This document shows, in pieces, positions 8,079 through 15,277 of a stretch of DNA of 29,892 nt. The stretch is from JAADHY01 sp964428935 (GTDB taxonomy: Bacteria > Planctomycetota > Planctomycetia > Planctomycetales > Planctomycetaceae): contig CAYSAG010000023.1 of the NCBI GenBank assembly GCA_964428935.1, positions 1-29,892 on the forward strand, written 5' to 3'. The notes below the pieces were generated by a model that saw only the letters and a list, made by a program, of their open reading frames with translations, made no database searches and was not told the origin of the DNA. Within the stretch, counting starts at the first letter, position 1. The number at the start of each line of letters is the position of its first letter. A program made the translations under genes and the position numbers.

Positions 8079-8885
8079 ATGTCGCGCTCATTCGACTTCG
8101 CTCAAGCCAAACCATTCAGCACCCACGCCGACCCTCAGTGGTTTCACTTGACGCCGGGGCGGGAAGAGGCGTTGTCGCGGTTGTTGTTCCTGTTGGAGAC
8201 CGGGCGACGTTTCGCAGCGCTTCTAGGCGAGGCCGGTGTTGGGAAGACTTTGCTGCTAAAAGTTTTCTTGGACGAGGCACGGCGACTCGGCGCCGACAGC
8301 GTCTACGTCGACGCCTACGGGCTGACCGAGCGGGAGCTGCTGGACGAACTTTGCGGTGCGCTGGGTCTGCCGTCGGAGACCGGCTGGAGCTCGCCCAGAG
8401 CTTTGCGTGCCGTCGAGGAATGTCTGCACGCGGCCGACCTGACGGGCCGGCGGCTGGTGGTGTGTCTGGACCATCTGGACCGTGCCGACCCGTCGGGGCG
8501 TCTGCTGGTAACGCGCCTGGTTCACCGTTCGACCAGGCGTTTCACCAGCCCGGTGTTCGTGCTGGCCGTCCGAATCGGACACGTCGCCCTGCTGGGCGGG
8601 CTGATTGAAGAGCTGGCCGACCTGCGTGTGGACTTGGGACGGCTGTCGCTGGACGAGACGGTCGCCTACGTCACCGACCTGCTCCAGAAGGCCGGCCAAG
8701 ACCCCAACCGGTTCGACGTGCGAGCCGTCGAGGCGATTCACGCCAAGGCCCGCGGGCTGCCACGGGAAATCAACCGGCTGTGCGAGCTGTGTCTGCTGGC
8801 CGCTCAGGCCGAGCAGCGAGCGACCGTGGGCACCGACGTCGTCGAAGCCGCGTCGGCCGAATTGGTCACGACGCCAACTCGCTGA
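8079..8885 (+). CDS. ExeA-like AAA ATPase
   Basis: A 268-residue P-loop ATPase resembling ExeA/GspA-type ATPases and related AAA_22 proteins. The N-terminus (ADPQWFHLTPGREEALSRL, 17-35) matches the pre-Walker segment of that family. Walker A is GEAGVGKT at 50-57. Walker B is LVVCLD at 126-131, followed by D134. A C-terminal helical region containing ARGLPREINRLCE resembles the family's sensor-2/lid helix. ATG 8079 agrees with the family start, but the Shine-Dalgarno is weak (GGGAAAG, eight bases away). ExeA proteins work with peptidoglycan-binding partners in secreton assembly; related ATPases serve transposition. No partner for either role is adjacent, so the function here is open. The stop lies inside the 3' end of the convergent LarA-like gene (20-base overlap). 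Confidence 0.8.
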   Translation: MSRSFDFAQAKPFSTHADPQWFHLTPGREEALSRLLFLLETGRRFAALLGEAGVGKTLLLKVFLDEARRLGADSVYVDAYGLTERELLDELCGALGLPSETGWSSPRALRAVEECLHAADLTGRRLVVCLDHLDRADPSGRLLVTRLVHRSTRRFTSPVFVLAVRIGHVALLGGLIEELADLRVDLGRLSLDETVAYVTDLLQKAGQDPNRFDVRAVEAIHAKARGLPREINRLCELCLLAAQAEQRATVGTDVVEAASAELVTTPTR

Positions 8886-10140
8886 AAACCGGCCGCAGAT
8901 TGTCCCGCTCGTCAAACTCCATTTCCCGCGGACCGTCCAGGACCACCAAGTCGTTCCGCCCGCTCACCTCAGACAGGTACGCCTCGCTCACCAGCAGCTC
9001 TTCCAACCGCTGTGTGTTGGCAATGTGGACCACACGAGCCTGCGGTGGCTCGACCAGTCCCACACACTTCAGCATGGCCTCCACGCACTGGCGGTCCGTC
9101 TCGAACGCAATGGGTGCGGCGGCCGACGGTGGTCGGTTGGCCGTCAGGGCATTGACGGCCGTCGCCCGCCAGTCGACCTTTTGAAGCGTACGGCGGTTGG
9201 TGACGTCGGCCATTCCCAGTCCGTTCGCGTTTCCCCCGGTCTTGGCCGACAGGCCGCGAACAAAAATGCGCTTCACGTGCACGTCGTCTTTTTCGGTCGA
9301 CGCGTGGTAGGCGTACTTCCGCCCGACCACGTTGGTGTCCATGCCCGTGCCGCTGATGTCCTTTCCGATTTCGTCGACGATGAGCAGGTCGACTTGACGG
9401 AACGGCAGGCGAGCCATCCATTGCCGAGCCAGCTTCAGCAGTTCTCTCTCCCGAGCCAGAAACTGCTCCGGCCGGACTGCTTCGACCAGCGCGGTTTCCT
9501 TCCGCCCGTTTTCGACAACCGCCAAACCGCCCAGAACGCGGCACTTCTGGACGACCAGTTGCCACACCGAACGCACGATTTGGTCGAAGCCCAAATCGAC
9601 GAAGGCCCGGTGGTAGACCTCGGCCCCGGCGTGCTTGCCCAGACCAATCAGCAGCATTTTCAGTAGCCCGGACTCCACCTCGCCCGTCAGCCCCGTGTGC
9701 GGCTTGACCCGGTTGCAGACGAACACGCCGTCGGCCTGGTAGGCCAACCGGTCGAAGTGGACGGGAATGCCTTCCGGCGTGTGGGCGACGACGACCGTCT
9801 GCATGCTGGACCGAATCGGCGCGCCCACCGTCTGCTCGGTGACGCCGTACCGCCGAAGGACCTCCACCTGTCCCTCGGACGTCGCGCCGCCGTGACTGCC
9901 CATGGCCGGCACCAGAAACGGTTCCGCTCGCAGACTTCGGAAGTGTTCGACCACGGCCCGCAGAATCTCCGCAATGTTGCTGATTCCGCGGCTGCCGGCG
10001 GTAATGGCCACCGTCTGCCCGGGCCGCACGTCCCGCTCCAACTGCAGCGTCTGCAACTGCCGACGCACCTCGACCGCTACGTCTAGCACGCGCGGGCCCT
10101 GCAGCTCTTGTCGAATGCGAACCATTCGCGGCAGTTGCAT
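8866..10140 (-). CDS. LarA-like protein (DUF2088, nickel-pincer isomerase superfamily)
   Basis: A 424-residue cytoplasmic protein of the LarA/DUF2088 superfamily, whose founding member is the lactate racemase carrying a nickel pincer nucleotide. Matching segments are TAGSRGI (47-53), PAMGSHGGAT with H83 (78-87), and VKPHTGLTGE with H148 followed by K161 and K169 (145-169). These lie where LarA places its nickel- and cofactor-binding His and Lys residues. ATG 10140 has AAAGGAG seven bases upstream. The protein is probably an alpha-hydroxyacid racemase or epimerase, but the substrate is unknown. The cofactor genes larB, larC and larE are not in the window. The 140-base gap to ogt on the same strand suggests a possible two-gene transcript. 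Confidence 0.78.
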   Translation of the reverse strand: MQLPRMVRIRQELQGPRVLDVAVEVRRQLQTLQLERDVRPGQTVAITAGSRGISNIAEILRAVVEHFRSLRAEPFLVPAMGSHGGATSEGQVEVLRRYGVTEQTVGAPIRSSMQTVVVAHTPEGIPVHFDRLAYQADGVFVCNRVKPHTGLTGEVESGLLKMLLIGLGKHAGAEVYHRAFVDLGFDQIVRSVWQLVVQKCRVLGGLAVVENGRKETALVEAVRPEQFLARERELLKLARQWMARLPFRQVDLLIVDEIGKDISGTGMDTNVVGRKYAYHASTEKDDVHVKRIFVRGLSAKTGGNANGLGMADVTNRRTLQKVDWRATAVNALTANRPPSAAAPIAFETDRQCVEAMLKCVGLVEPPQARVVHIANTQRLEELLVSEAYLSEVSGRNDLVVLDGPREMEFDERDNLRPVFSELAS

Positions 10141-10279
10141 GAGCCGGCTCCTTTGAAAAAGCGACTGCGCCCGCCCCGAGCTGCCGGCGCGGCCCGTCCG
10201 TCCAGCGTCGCGTGTCGGCCGTCACCGGGCCGAAAAACGGTGACTGCGAAGCACGACCGACGACGGCTTCGCTCGGCCG

Positions 10280-10939
10280 TCAGGTCCACCGAGCCGAGTC
10301 GTGCCGACACTCCATGCTCAGCAGCCGACGCTTCAGCCGGGTTCCCTGCGGAGCGGAAAAGCCTCCCAGTCGGCCCGAGGCCGCCACGACTCGGTGGCAC
10401 GGGACCAAAAGCGGCCAGCGGTTTCGAGCCACCACGCCGCCAACCGCTCGCGCCGCGCGCGGCCGCCCCACGGCAGCCGCGACCTGTCCGTAGGTGCGAG
10501 TCTGACCAAACGGAATTCGACGGACCTGCAGCAACACCCGTCGCGAGAATTCGGGCAACCCGGCCCAGTTGAGCTCGACGTCGTCGAACCCGACCGGCTC
10601 ACCCGCCGCGTACCGTTCCAGCCGGCGACGCAGCTCCGGGAACCAGTCCGCCTCGGTCAGCTCCTCCGGCTCGCTGCCGCCCCCGGCCACACGCCGCCGT
10701 ACCTCTTCGACCGCGTCGCGGCGAGTGGCGTGTCCAATGGTGACCAGCTCCACCACCCGCTCCCGGCCGACCACGGCCAGCCAGCCGAACCGAGTGCGAA
10801 GGACGCAGAAGCAAAGTGGCGCCGCAGAGCCGGCCAGCAGGACAGGCTCGCGTGCCGCCCCGTGCGGGAGCGACTTCGGGCTGGCCGGGTCGATTGGGTC
10901 GGTGGCGTCGAGCCGTTCGGCGGGCTTCCGTCGCCTCAC
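10280..10939 (-). CDS. ogt: Methylated-DNA-protein-cysteine methyltransferase
   Basis: A 219-residue suicide DNA-repair protein that transfers the alkyl group from O6-alkylguanine to its own cysteine. The acceptor motif is PCHRV with Cys181. Preceding it are FGQTRTYGQVA, the recognition-helix RAARAVGG with its arginine finger, and the VVARNR segment. After it comes the GGFSAPQG loop and a C-terminal KRRLL helix. The N-terminal 115 residues form the poorly conserved ribonuclease-H-like domain of Ogt/AGT proteins, longer than usual. The start is GTG 10939 with AAGGAGG five bases upstream. A divergent promoter lies just outside (10984-11013), and the LarA-like gene follows. Confidence 0.92.
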   Translation of the reverse strand: MRRRKPAERLDATDPIDPASPKSLPHGAAREPVLLAGSAAPLCFCVLRTRFGWLAVVGRERVVELVTIGHATRRDAVEEVRRRVAGGGSEPEELTEADWFPELRRRLERYAAGEPVGFDDVELNWAGLPEFSRRVLLQVRRIPFGQTRTYGQVAAAVGRPRAARAVGGVVARNRWPLLVPCHRVVAASGRLGGFSAPQGTRLKRRLLSMECRHDSARWT

Positions 10940-10959
10940 AGCCGCCTCCTTCGGGCAAA

Positions 10960-10988
10960 TTGACCAAGTTTTTCGCGGATCATAAAAT
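10960..10988 (+). promoter_or_regulatory. Strong sigma70-type promoter (TTGACC-17-TAAAAT)
   Basis: TTGACC at 10960-10965 and TAAAAT at 10983-10988 are separated by 17 bases. This is one of the best consensus matches in the window. Transcription would start near 10995 and run toward the mini-ORF and the 11414 gene. Confidence 0.65.
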
Positions 10989-11013
10989 AGCCGCGTGCGT
11001 TGTCCGGTTGCAA
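10984..11013 (-). promoter_or_regulatory. ogt: Candidate promoter for ogt (TTGCAA-18-TATTTT)
   Basis: On the minus strand TTGCAA (11013-11008), 18 bases, then TATTTT (10989-10984). It shares its A+T-rich -10 segment with the divergent plus-strand promoter, so the two should compete for polymerase. The ogt start codon is about 38 nt from the predicted transcript start. Confidence 0.45.
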
Positions 11014-11045
11014 GCGGGCGCGGTCCCGCAATCGGAGACGGCGAA

Positions 11046-11129
11046 ATGGTACTGAGTCGACCGGTCCGCGTGGAGGATTCGACGATGCCGACCCGTCTTG
11101 GTGCGAATCCTTCACGCCAAATTTTTTAG
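11046..11129 (+). CDS. Possible 27-residue leader peptide
   Basis: ATG 11046 opens a 27-codon frame (MVLSRPVRVEDSTMPTRLGA, then NPSRQIF) with GGAG eight bases upstream. An in-frame ATG at 11085 has a better site, GGAGG with eight-base spacing, and would give a 14-residue peptide. The TAG stop lies at the end of the T tract of the terminator-like structure at 11098-11127. It lies 50 bases downstream of the promoter at 10960-10988. The peptide resembles nothing I know. Its position suggests a leader peptide whose translation could influence the hairpins, but a chance ORF cannot be excluded. Confidence 0.3.
   Translation: MVLSRPVRVEDSTMPTRLGANPSRQIF
11075..11127 (+). terminator. Attenuator-like alternative hairpins with T tract
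   Basis: GGATTCG (11075-11081) can pair with CGAATCC (11104-11110). Alternatively TTGGTG (11098-11103) can pair with CACGCCAA (11113-11120, CG bulged), and that short stem is followed by ATTTTTT (11121-11127), like an intrinsic terminator. The first pairing uses the loop of the second, so the two compete. The terminator stem is short, so activity is uncertain. Confidence 0.35.
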
Positions 11130-11413
11130 AGAGACAGCACCGAGCATCGGTCGGGCCAGCCGACTACGTTTGGGCACGCTGTCCGCTGCTCGCCCGACCA
11201 GCTTTCTGGGAAGACTGCGTGGGCAATTTCAGCGAGAGACGGGTGTACCTGTCGACGACGCTCGGGTGGCTCCGAGCGAGCTGTTCGGTGCTGGCCGCGC
11301 CGACCGGAGCGGCGGCAGGACCGCGTCGACCCGGCTTTCCGACCCGCGCCTCTGCTGACCGGCCGCGACACGACGTGGAGTGGTGGTCTGTTTTCCGTCG
11401 GGGAGGACTTTGA

Positions 11414-12157
11414 ATGAACATTTACGGTTCTCTGGCTGACGACTACTACTGCAACATGAACCTCAACACCGAAATGGTCCTGCCTGAGGCGCGGGAGACC
11501 ATTCTGGGGTTTTTCGAACGAGTGCAGAAAGCTTACCCCAGCATGCGAAATTTCTACACACGAGAAGGCGGGCATTTCGTGTTGGAGGAAGACAAGGACT
11601 CGGGGCAGCAGCGGTGGTTGTCGGTGGAACCGCAACGGGTCGCCAGCGGGTTCGTCAACCCACCCGACCTCGACACGGCCATGGAGCAACACCTGCTGGT
11701 GCTGAACCTGGTGCCGTACATGCTGTCGGTCAGCCCGCTCGACTGCGAAGCGCTGGACTTCATGGTGGGCTTCGACTTCGAGTACTGCGGGAACCACGAC
11801 CAGTTGGTGGCCGAAGCCTTGGGCGGCTCCGCCGCCACCCGAGCTTTGCTGGGCCTGCCGGGCAGCCAAGTGCTGAACTACGAACCGGCCATTACCATTG
11901 CGTTGGAAGACACTTGCCGGTTGCAGGCCCGTCTGGCAGTCGAGACGCGGACCACCGCCTACCAGGTGCGTCGCAACGAGTACGACGACTCGCCCATTAG
12001 CGTCTACTTCACCGTTCGGCAGTACGGCAGCTTGGAACCGAACGTGTCGTTCGAGGACGTGCTGAGGAAGCTGCGGGCCCGCTGCGAGCTGCTGCTCGAC
12101 GAGTACGTCGTGGACCACGTCCTGCGGCCGCTGGCCCAAGCCATTTCGGCCCGTTGA
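11414..12157 (+). CDS. Conserved planctomycete protein of unknown function
   Basis: A 247-residue soluble protein that I recognise only as a type of conserved hypothetical seen in planctomycetes. There is no signal peptide or membrane segment. It begins MNIYGSLADDYYCNMNLNTE; other notable segments are MRNFYTREGGHFVLEEDKDSG (44-64), VSPLDCEALDFMVGFDFEY (106-124) and the acidic/aromatic NEYDDSPISVYFTVRQYG (188-205). Charged and aromatic residues are spread evenly, which suggests a folded globular protein. No nucleotide-binding or catalytic motif stands out. The start has a strong GGGGAGG site. The gene has its own promoter about 420 nt upstream, a structured leader, and a hairpin three bases after its stop, so it appears to be a single-gene unit. 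Confidence 0.75.
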   Translation: MNIYGSLADDYYCNMNLNTEMVLPEARETILGFFERVQKAYPSMRNFYTREGGHFVLEEDKDSGQQRWLSVEPQRVASGFVNPPDLDTAMEQHLLVLNLVPYMLSVSPLDCEALDFMVGFDFEYCGNHDQLVAEALGGSAATRALLGLPGSQVLNYEPAITIALEDTCRLQARLAVETRTTAYQVRRNEYDDSPISVYFTVRQYGSLEPNVSFEDVLRKLRARCELLLDEYVVDHVLRPLAQAISAR

Positions 12158-12467
12158 GCGGCCCGCGGCCAGAAGGGCCAAAGGCCACCGCCGCGGGCCA
12201 AACTCGTTCACCAGCTTTGCAGCGTGAGCCAGCCGACGACCGCCGGAGCCACACGGAACGTGCCGCTCCGGCGTTCTTCGTGGCGGCTGCTGCCTTCGCG
12301 AACGACCTGGCGAACAACGAAGCTGCTCCCCGCCGCGCGCCGTTCCGTGCGAGCGTCTCGTCTGCGCAGCGTCCCACCCCAGGGTCGCCGTCGTACGAGC
12401 GACCGGCCCGGCCGGCGCCGAGGCTCTCCCTGCCCGAACCCCCGGAAACTCACCGCCCGCCACCCGG
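12158..12467. other. Convergent gap with terminator hairpin
   Basis: The 310 bases between the unknown-function gene and the aminotransferase stop hold the hairpin at 12160-12199. Beyond it I see nothing. An open frame on the minus strand (12208-12483) is arginine-rich and lacks protein-like features. Confidence 0.55.
12160..12199 (+). terminator. GC-rich terminator-like hairpin
   Basis: GGCCCGCGG (12160-12168) pairs perfectly with CCGCGGGCC (12191-12199) across a 22-base loop. It begins three bases after the TGA of the preceding gene. There is no T tract, so it could act as a Rho-assisted terminator or as an mRNA 3'-end stabiliser. Confidence 0.55.
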
Positions 12468-13622
12468 TCACCGCTTTCGACAAACGGGGTCGTTCAAAGC
12501 GTCGGCCAGCGCGTCCAGCAAGCGGTCGACGTTCCCAGACCGAGCCGTGTGTCCCATTAAACCAATTCGCCAGATTTTTCCGGCCAGCGGTCCCAAGCCG
12601 GCGCCAATTTCAATGGAGTACTCGTGCAAGAGCTTCCTCCGCACGGCCGCTTCGTCGACTCCGTTCGGCACGACGACGGCGTTCAGCATGGGCAGGCGGT
12701 AGGCCGGCTCCACCAACAGCTCCACCTCCAGCTCTTCCAGCCCTTCGACCAGTCGCCGGTGAGCCTGTCGGTGGCGTGAGAAAACGTTCTCCAAACCCTC
12801 CTCCAGAATGCACCCGAGCGCCTGGTGCAGGGCGTAAAGCATGTTGACGGGAGCCGTGTGGTGGTAGACGCGTTGAGCTCCCTGCCAGTACTGAGTGATT
12901 AGAGTCAGGTCGAGGTACCAGTTGGGCACTTTCGACGCACGGCTCTGCAGCTTCTGCACGGCCCGCTCCGAAAAGCTCACCGGCGCCAGCCCCGGTGGAC
13001 ACGACAGGCATTTCTGCGTTCCACTGTAAAGCGCGTCGACTCCCCACGCGTCGGTTTCCACCGGCATGCCCCCCAAGCTGGTCACTGCGTCGACCAAGTA
13101 CAACGCCCCCGTCGGCCGAACCAACTCACCAATTTCGGCCACGGGGTTGCAGACGCCGGTCGACGTCTCGGCGTGCACCACGGCTACCAGCTTGTACGGC
13201 TTCTTTTGAAGCTGGTCCTTCACCTGGTCGACCAGAACCGGTGTGCCCCACTCGAACTCCAGCGTGTCCACCTCGGCGCCCAAGCGGCTGGCCACGTCAG
13301 CCATTCGCCGACCGAACACGCCGTTGACCAGAATCAGCACCGGGTCCGACGGCTCCACCAGGTTCACGAAACACGTCTCCATTCCCGCCGAACCGGTTCC
13401 GCTGACGGGCAGCGTGAGCCGGTTCTGCGTTTGCATGACTTGCCGCAGTTGAGCCTGAAGTTCGTCGAGAATTTCCAGAAACCGCGGGTCCAGGTGCCCA
13501 ATGGTCGGGCGGGCCAGAGCTTCGTACACGACCGCCGGCACGCAGGACGGCCCCGGTCCCATGAGCAGTACGTCCGGAAGACTGGCCAGTCGCGGAAGCA
13601 ACGCGTTCGTCTCGCCTGTCAC
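12468..13622 (-). CDS. Class V aminotransferase (alanine/serine-glyoxylate type)
   Basis: A 384-residue PLP enzyme of the alanine-glyoxylate/serine-pyruvate aminotransferase group, which makes glycine from glyoxylate using alanine or serine as amino donor. Segments include LLMGPGPSCVP (19-29), HLDPRF (43-48), SGTGSAGMET (74-83), HAETSTGV (150-157) and the PLP-nitrogen partner D178 in LVDAVTSLGG. The Schiff-base lysine is K204 in SGTQKCL. The start is GTG 13622, with AAGGAG seven bases upstream; the frame upstream overlaps the ZIP gene and is not enzyme-like. This GTG shares its last two bases with the TGA of the ZIP gene (GTGA), so the two are very probably translationally coupled. The exact donor and acceptor cannot be decided by reading. 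Confidence 0.9.
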   Translation of the reverse strand: MTGETNALLPRLASLPDVLLMGPGPSCVPAVVYEALARPTIGHLDPRFLEILDELQAQLRQVMQTQNRLTLPVSGTGSAGMETCFVNLVEPSDPVLILVNGVFGRRMADVASRLGAEVDTLEFEWGTPVLVDQVKDQLQKKPYKLVAVVHAETSTGVCNPVAEIGELVRPTGALYLVDAVTSLGGMPVETDAWGVDALYSGTQKCLSCPPGLAPVSFSERAVQKLQSRASKVPNWYLDLTLITQYWQGAQRVYHHTAPVNMLYALHQALGCILEEGLENVFSRHRQAHRRLVEGLEELEVELLVEPAYRLPMLNAVVVPNGVDEAAVRRKLLHEYSIEIGAGLGPLAGKIWRIGLMGHTARSGNVDRLLDALADALNDPVCRKR

Positions 13623-14833
13623 CGTCTCGCTCCTTGTTCTCGAACCTCGGGCAGTTGCAACACTTCGTTCCGGTTCGCGGCAATGCGGCTTCGACTTCCG
13701 CTCGCCCCACCGCGGCCTGGTTTCTGGTCTGCTTCGCAACCGCTTGCTCGACCGTCCGACGCGGCAAGAGTCCGACGGCCGCTTCCCGCCGAGCCGCAGT
13801 CCCTCGGCTGCTGCTTTCTCGTCGGCCACAACGTCGCGCGGTCGGCCGGCGAGTCAACCGTCACCACCCAGCCGCTCGGACCGGCCGTTGGTCCCGTGAC
13901 GCCCGTCTCGTGGCCATGCACCGACGCCGGCTCCAAGTAAACCAACAAGTACGCCACCAGCACACCCGCTCCAATGGCCAGCGACAGGGCCAGACGGTCG
14001 TGAGCGTGAAACTCGACCTCGGGCAACAGGTCGCTCATGGAAATGCACAAGAACACGCCCGCAGCGAACCCGACCCCGACTCCGACCACCCAGTCGCCCG
14101 TTGCGCCGGCCAGCCGAACGCCCGCCAGAAACAGGGCCGCTCCCAACGGACACATGAGTGCGACGGCCAGGTTGACGCCCTGGGCGGCTCGGGCCGACCA
14201 CCCTTTCACCTGCAACAGCCAGGTGACCGACAACGCGTCCAACGGCTTGTGCAGGAAAATGGCCAAGAAGGTTCCCGCGCCCAAGGACAACGCTGGGAGC
14301 CCCCGTCGCCAGTCCGACTGCACGCACGCCGCCAACGCCGCTCCCTCGACCAGCGTGTGCAGGGCCAGGCCGAGGGCGACTCCCACCCAATCCATGTCGG
14401 CCCGGCCGTGCCGCCCTGCACCTCGTTCCGGCTGCGTCTCGGCCACGGTGGCCAGCCGCTCCGCTCGCACCCGCCCACCCGAGCAACTCGACGTCGAACG
14501 CCCGTGACGTTCCGGCTCGTGGTGGTGAAAGTGAAACACGCGGAGCAGCACGAACGTCGTGAGCGTTCCAAACACCAGCCACAGAATGGCTCGGTCGAGC
14601 GAATCGAGCAACACGGCCGAATGGGGCAACAAGTGGAACATGCCAATGCCGAACATGAGCCCGCCGACGAAGCTAATGGCCAATTGCATGCGAGTGTGAG
14701 CCAAGTGGAACAGACTGGGCAACCAACCGCCGGCCAGCGACGACAGCACGACCAGCACGCACTGCACGACCAGCACGACCGCTGCCGTCGCGGCCAGACC
14801 GGTCAACCCAACCTGCGACAACGTCTGTTCCAT
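13619..14833 (-). CDS. ZIP-family divalent metal transporter with long C-terminal tail
   Basis: A 404-residue membrane protein of the ZIP (Zn/Fe permease) family. Helices start at about residue 12. The cytoplasmic loop after the third helix is histidine-rich (FHFHHHEPERHG, 100-111), typical of ZIP metal sensing. The helix IV metal site is HTLVEG with H159 and E163, and helix V carries H195 in FLHKPLDA. A further acidic/histidine segment is DLLPEVEFHAHD (268-279), and the last helix ends near residue 301. ATG 14833 has GAGGAGA eight bases upstream; an ATG at 14905 lacks such a site. The tail from about 305 to 404 is hydrophilic, low-complexity and not ZIP-like. It ends at the GTGA overlap with the aminotransferase start. 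The tail may be a real disordered extension or the result of a lost stop codon. Confidence 0.85.
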   Translation of the reverse strand: MEQTLSQVGLTGLAATAAVVLVVQCVLVVLSSLAGGWLPSLFHLAHTRMQLAISFVGGLMFGIGMFHLLPHSAVLLDSLDRAILWLVFGTLTTFVLLRVFHFHHHEPERHGRSTSSCSGGRVRAERLATVAETQPERGAGRHGRADMDWVGVALGLALHTLVEGAALAACVQSDWRRGLPALSLGAGTFLAIFLHKPLDALSVTWLLQVKGWSARAAQGVNLAVALMCPLGAALFLAGVRLAGATGDWVVGVGVGFAAGVFLCISMSDLLPEVEFHAHDRLALSLAIGAGVLVAYLLVYLEPASVHGHETGVTGPTAGPSGWVVTVDSPADRATLWPTRKQQPRDCGSAGSGRRTLAASDGRASGCEADQKPGRGGASGSRSRIAANRNEVLQLPEVREQGARR

Positions 14834-15277
14834 GCAAAGGCTCTCCTCAGCCAACCGCTCCGCCGTGCCGTCTGCCCCAGCGTTCGCCCTCCTTCCGGCA
14901 ACCATTCGGCCAACGCGTGCAGATCATAGGACCGTCCGAAATGGCTTTCAAACCGGAGCGTGCTTTCGGACGAAACAGAGACAGTGCCGAAGTTCGGTGC
15001 GTTCGCCCTCCGGCACGGCCGCTCCGTCTGCGCCACCACACACTCGACAACCGGCCGGCTCGCCGGCCCGGTTCAGGCGAGACAATCCATGCGACCCGCA
15101 GTTTCGGCAAAGCCAGTCAGCGCTCAGCGGATTCTCGGCGCGACGCCTTGTCGCGGGCGAGCCGTTCAGGTTCCCGAGACGCATGCGGCCACCGCGGCGG
15201 GAGAGCTTTCCAGCGTCTCAGTCGAAGACGGCTCCGACTGGTTCCGCTCGACTTCGCTCTCGCTGCGGGAGCCGCCG
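14834..15277. other. Divergent gap between the ZIP and M28 peptidase genes
   Basis: These 444 bases hold the promoter for the ZIP-aminotransferase pair (14923-14951). The peptidase frame is open upstream as far as 14960, with an ATG at 15089, but that stretch lacks a good ribosome-binding site and reads unlike a signal peptide. No other gene is visible. Confidence 0.5.
14923..14951 (-). promoter_or_regulatory. Strong promoter for the ZIP-aminotransferase operon (TTGAAA-17-TATGAT)
   Basis: On the minus strand TTGAAA (14951-14946), 17 bases, then TATGAT (14928-14923). Both boxes are near consensus, and the predicted leader before ATG 14833 is about 83 nt. Confidence 0.65.

Larger units (their letters stand above)
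10940..11413. other. Divergent promoter region and long leader of the 11414 gene
   Basis: The 474 bases hold overlapping divergent promoters around the A+T island at 10983-10989, a 27-codon ORF (11046-11129), and an attenuator-like pair of hairpins ending in a T tract (11075-11127). I see nothing recognisable in 11130-11400. The Shine-Dalgarno GGGGAGG, seven bases before ATG 11414, closes the region. Confidence 0.6.

Noticed and set aside
11075..11120. tRNA-like fragment (GGTGCGAATCC followed by CGCCA)
   Set aside because: It resembles a T arm and CCA end, but no acceptor, D or anticodon arms can be folded upstream.
10995..11128. Cobalamin, c-di-GMP or SAM riboswitch in the leader
   Set aside because: I looked for their conserved core sequences and did not find them. 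Only generic hairpins are present.
12208..12483. 91-codon minus-strand frame downstream of the aminotransferase
   Set aside because: It is arginine-rich with no motif, and starts inside the aminotransferase stop region without a ribosome site.
14834..14905. Earlier ATG start (14905) for the ZIP transporter
   Set aside because: It has no ribosome site and would add a polar, non-ZIP stretch before the first helix. ATG 14833 has GAGGAGA at good spacing.
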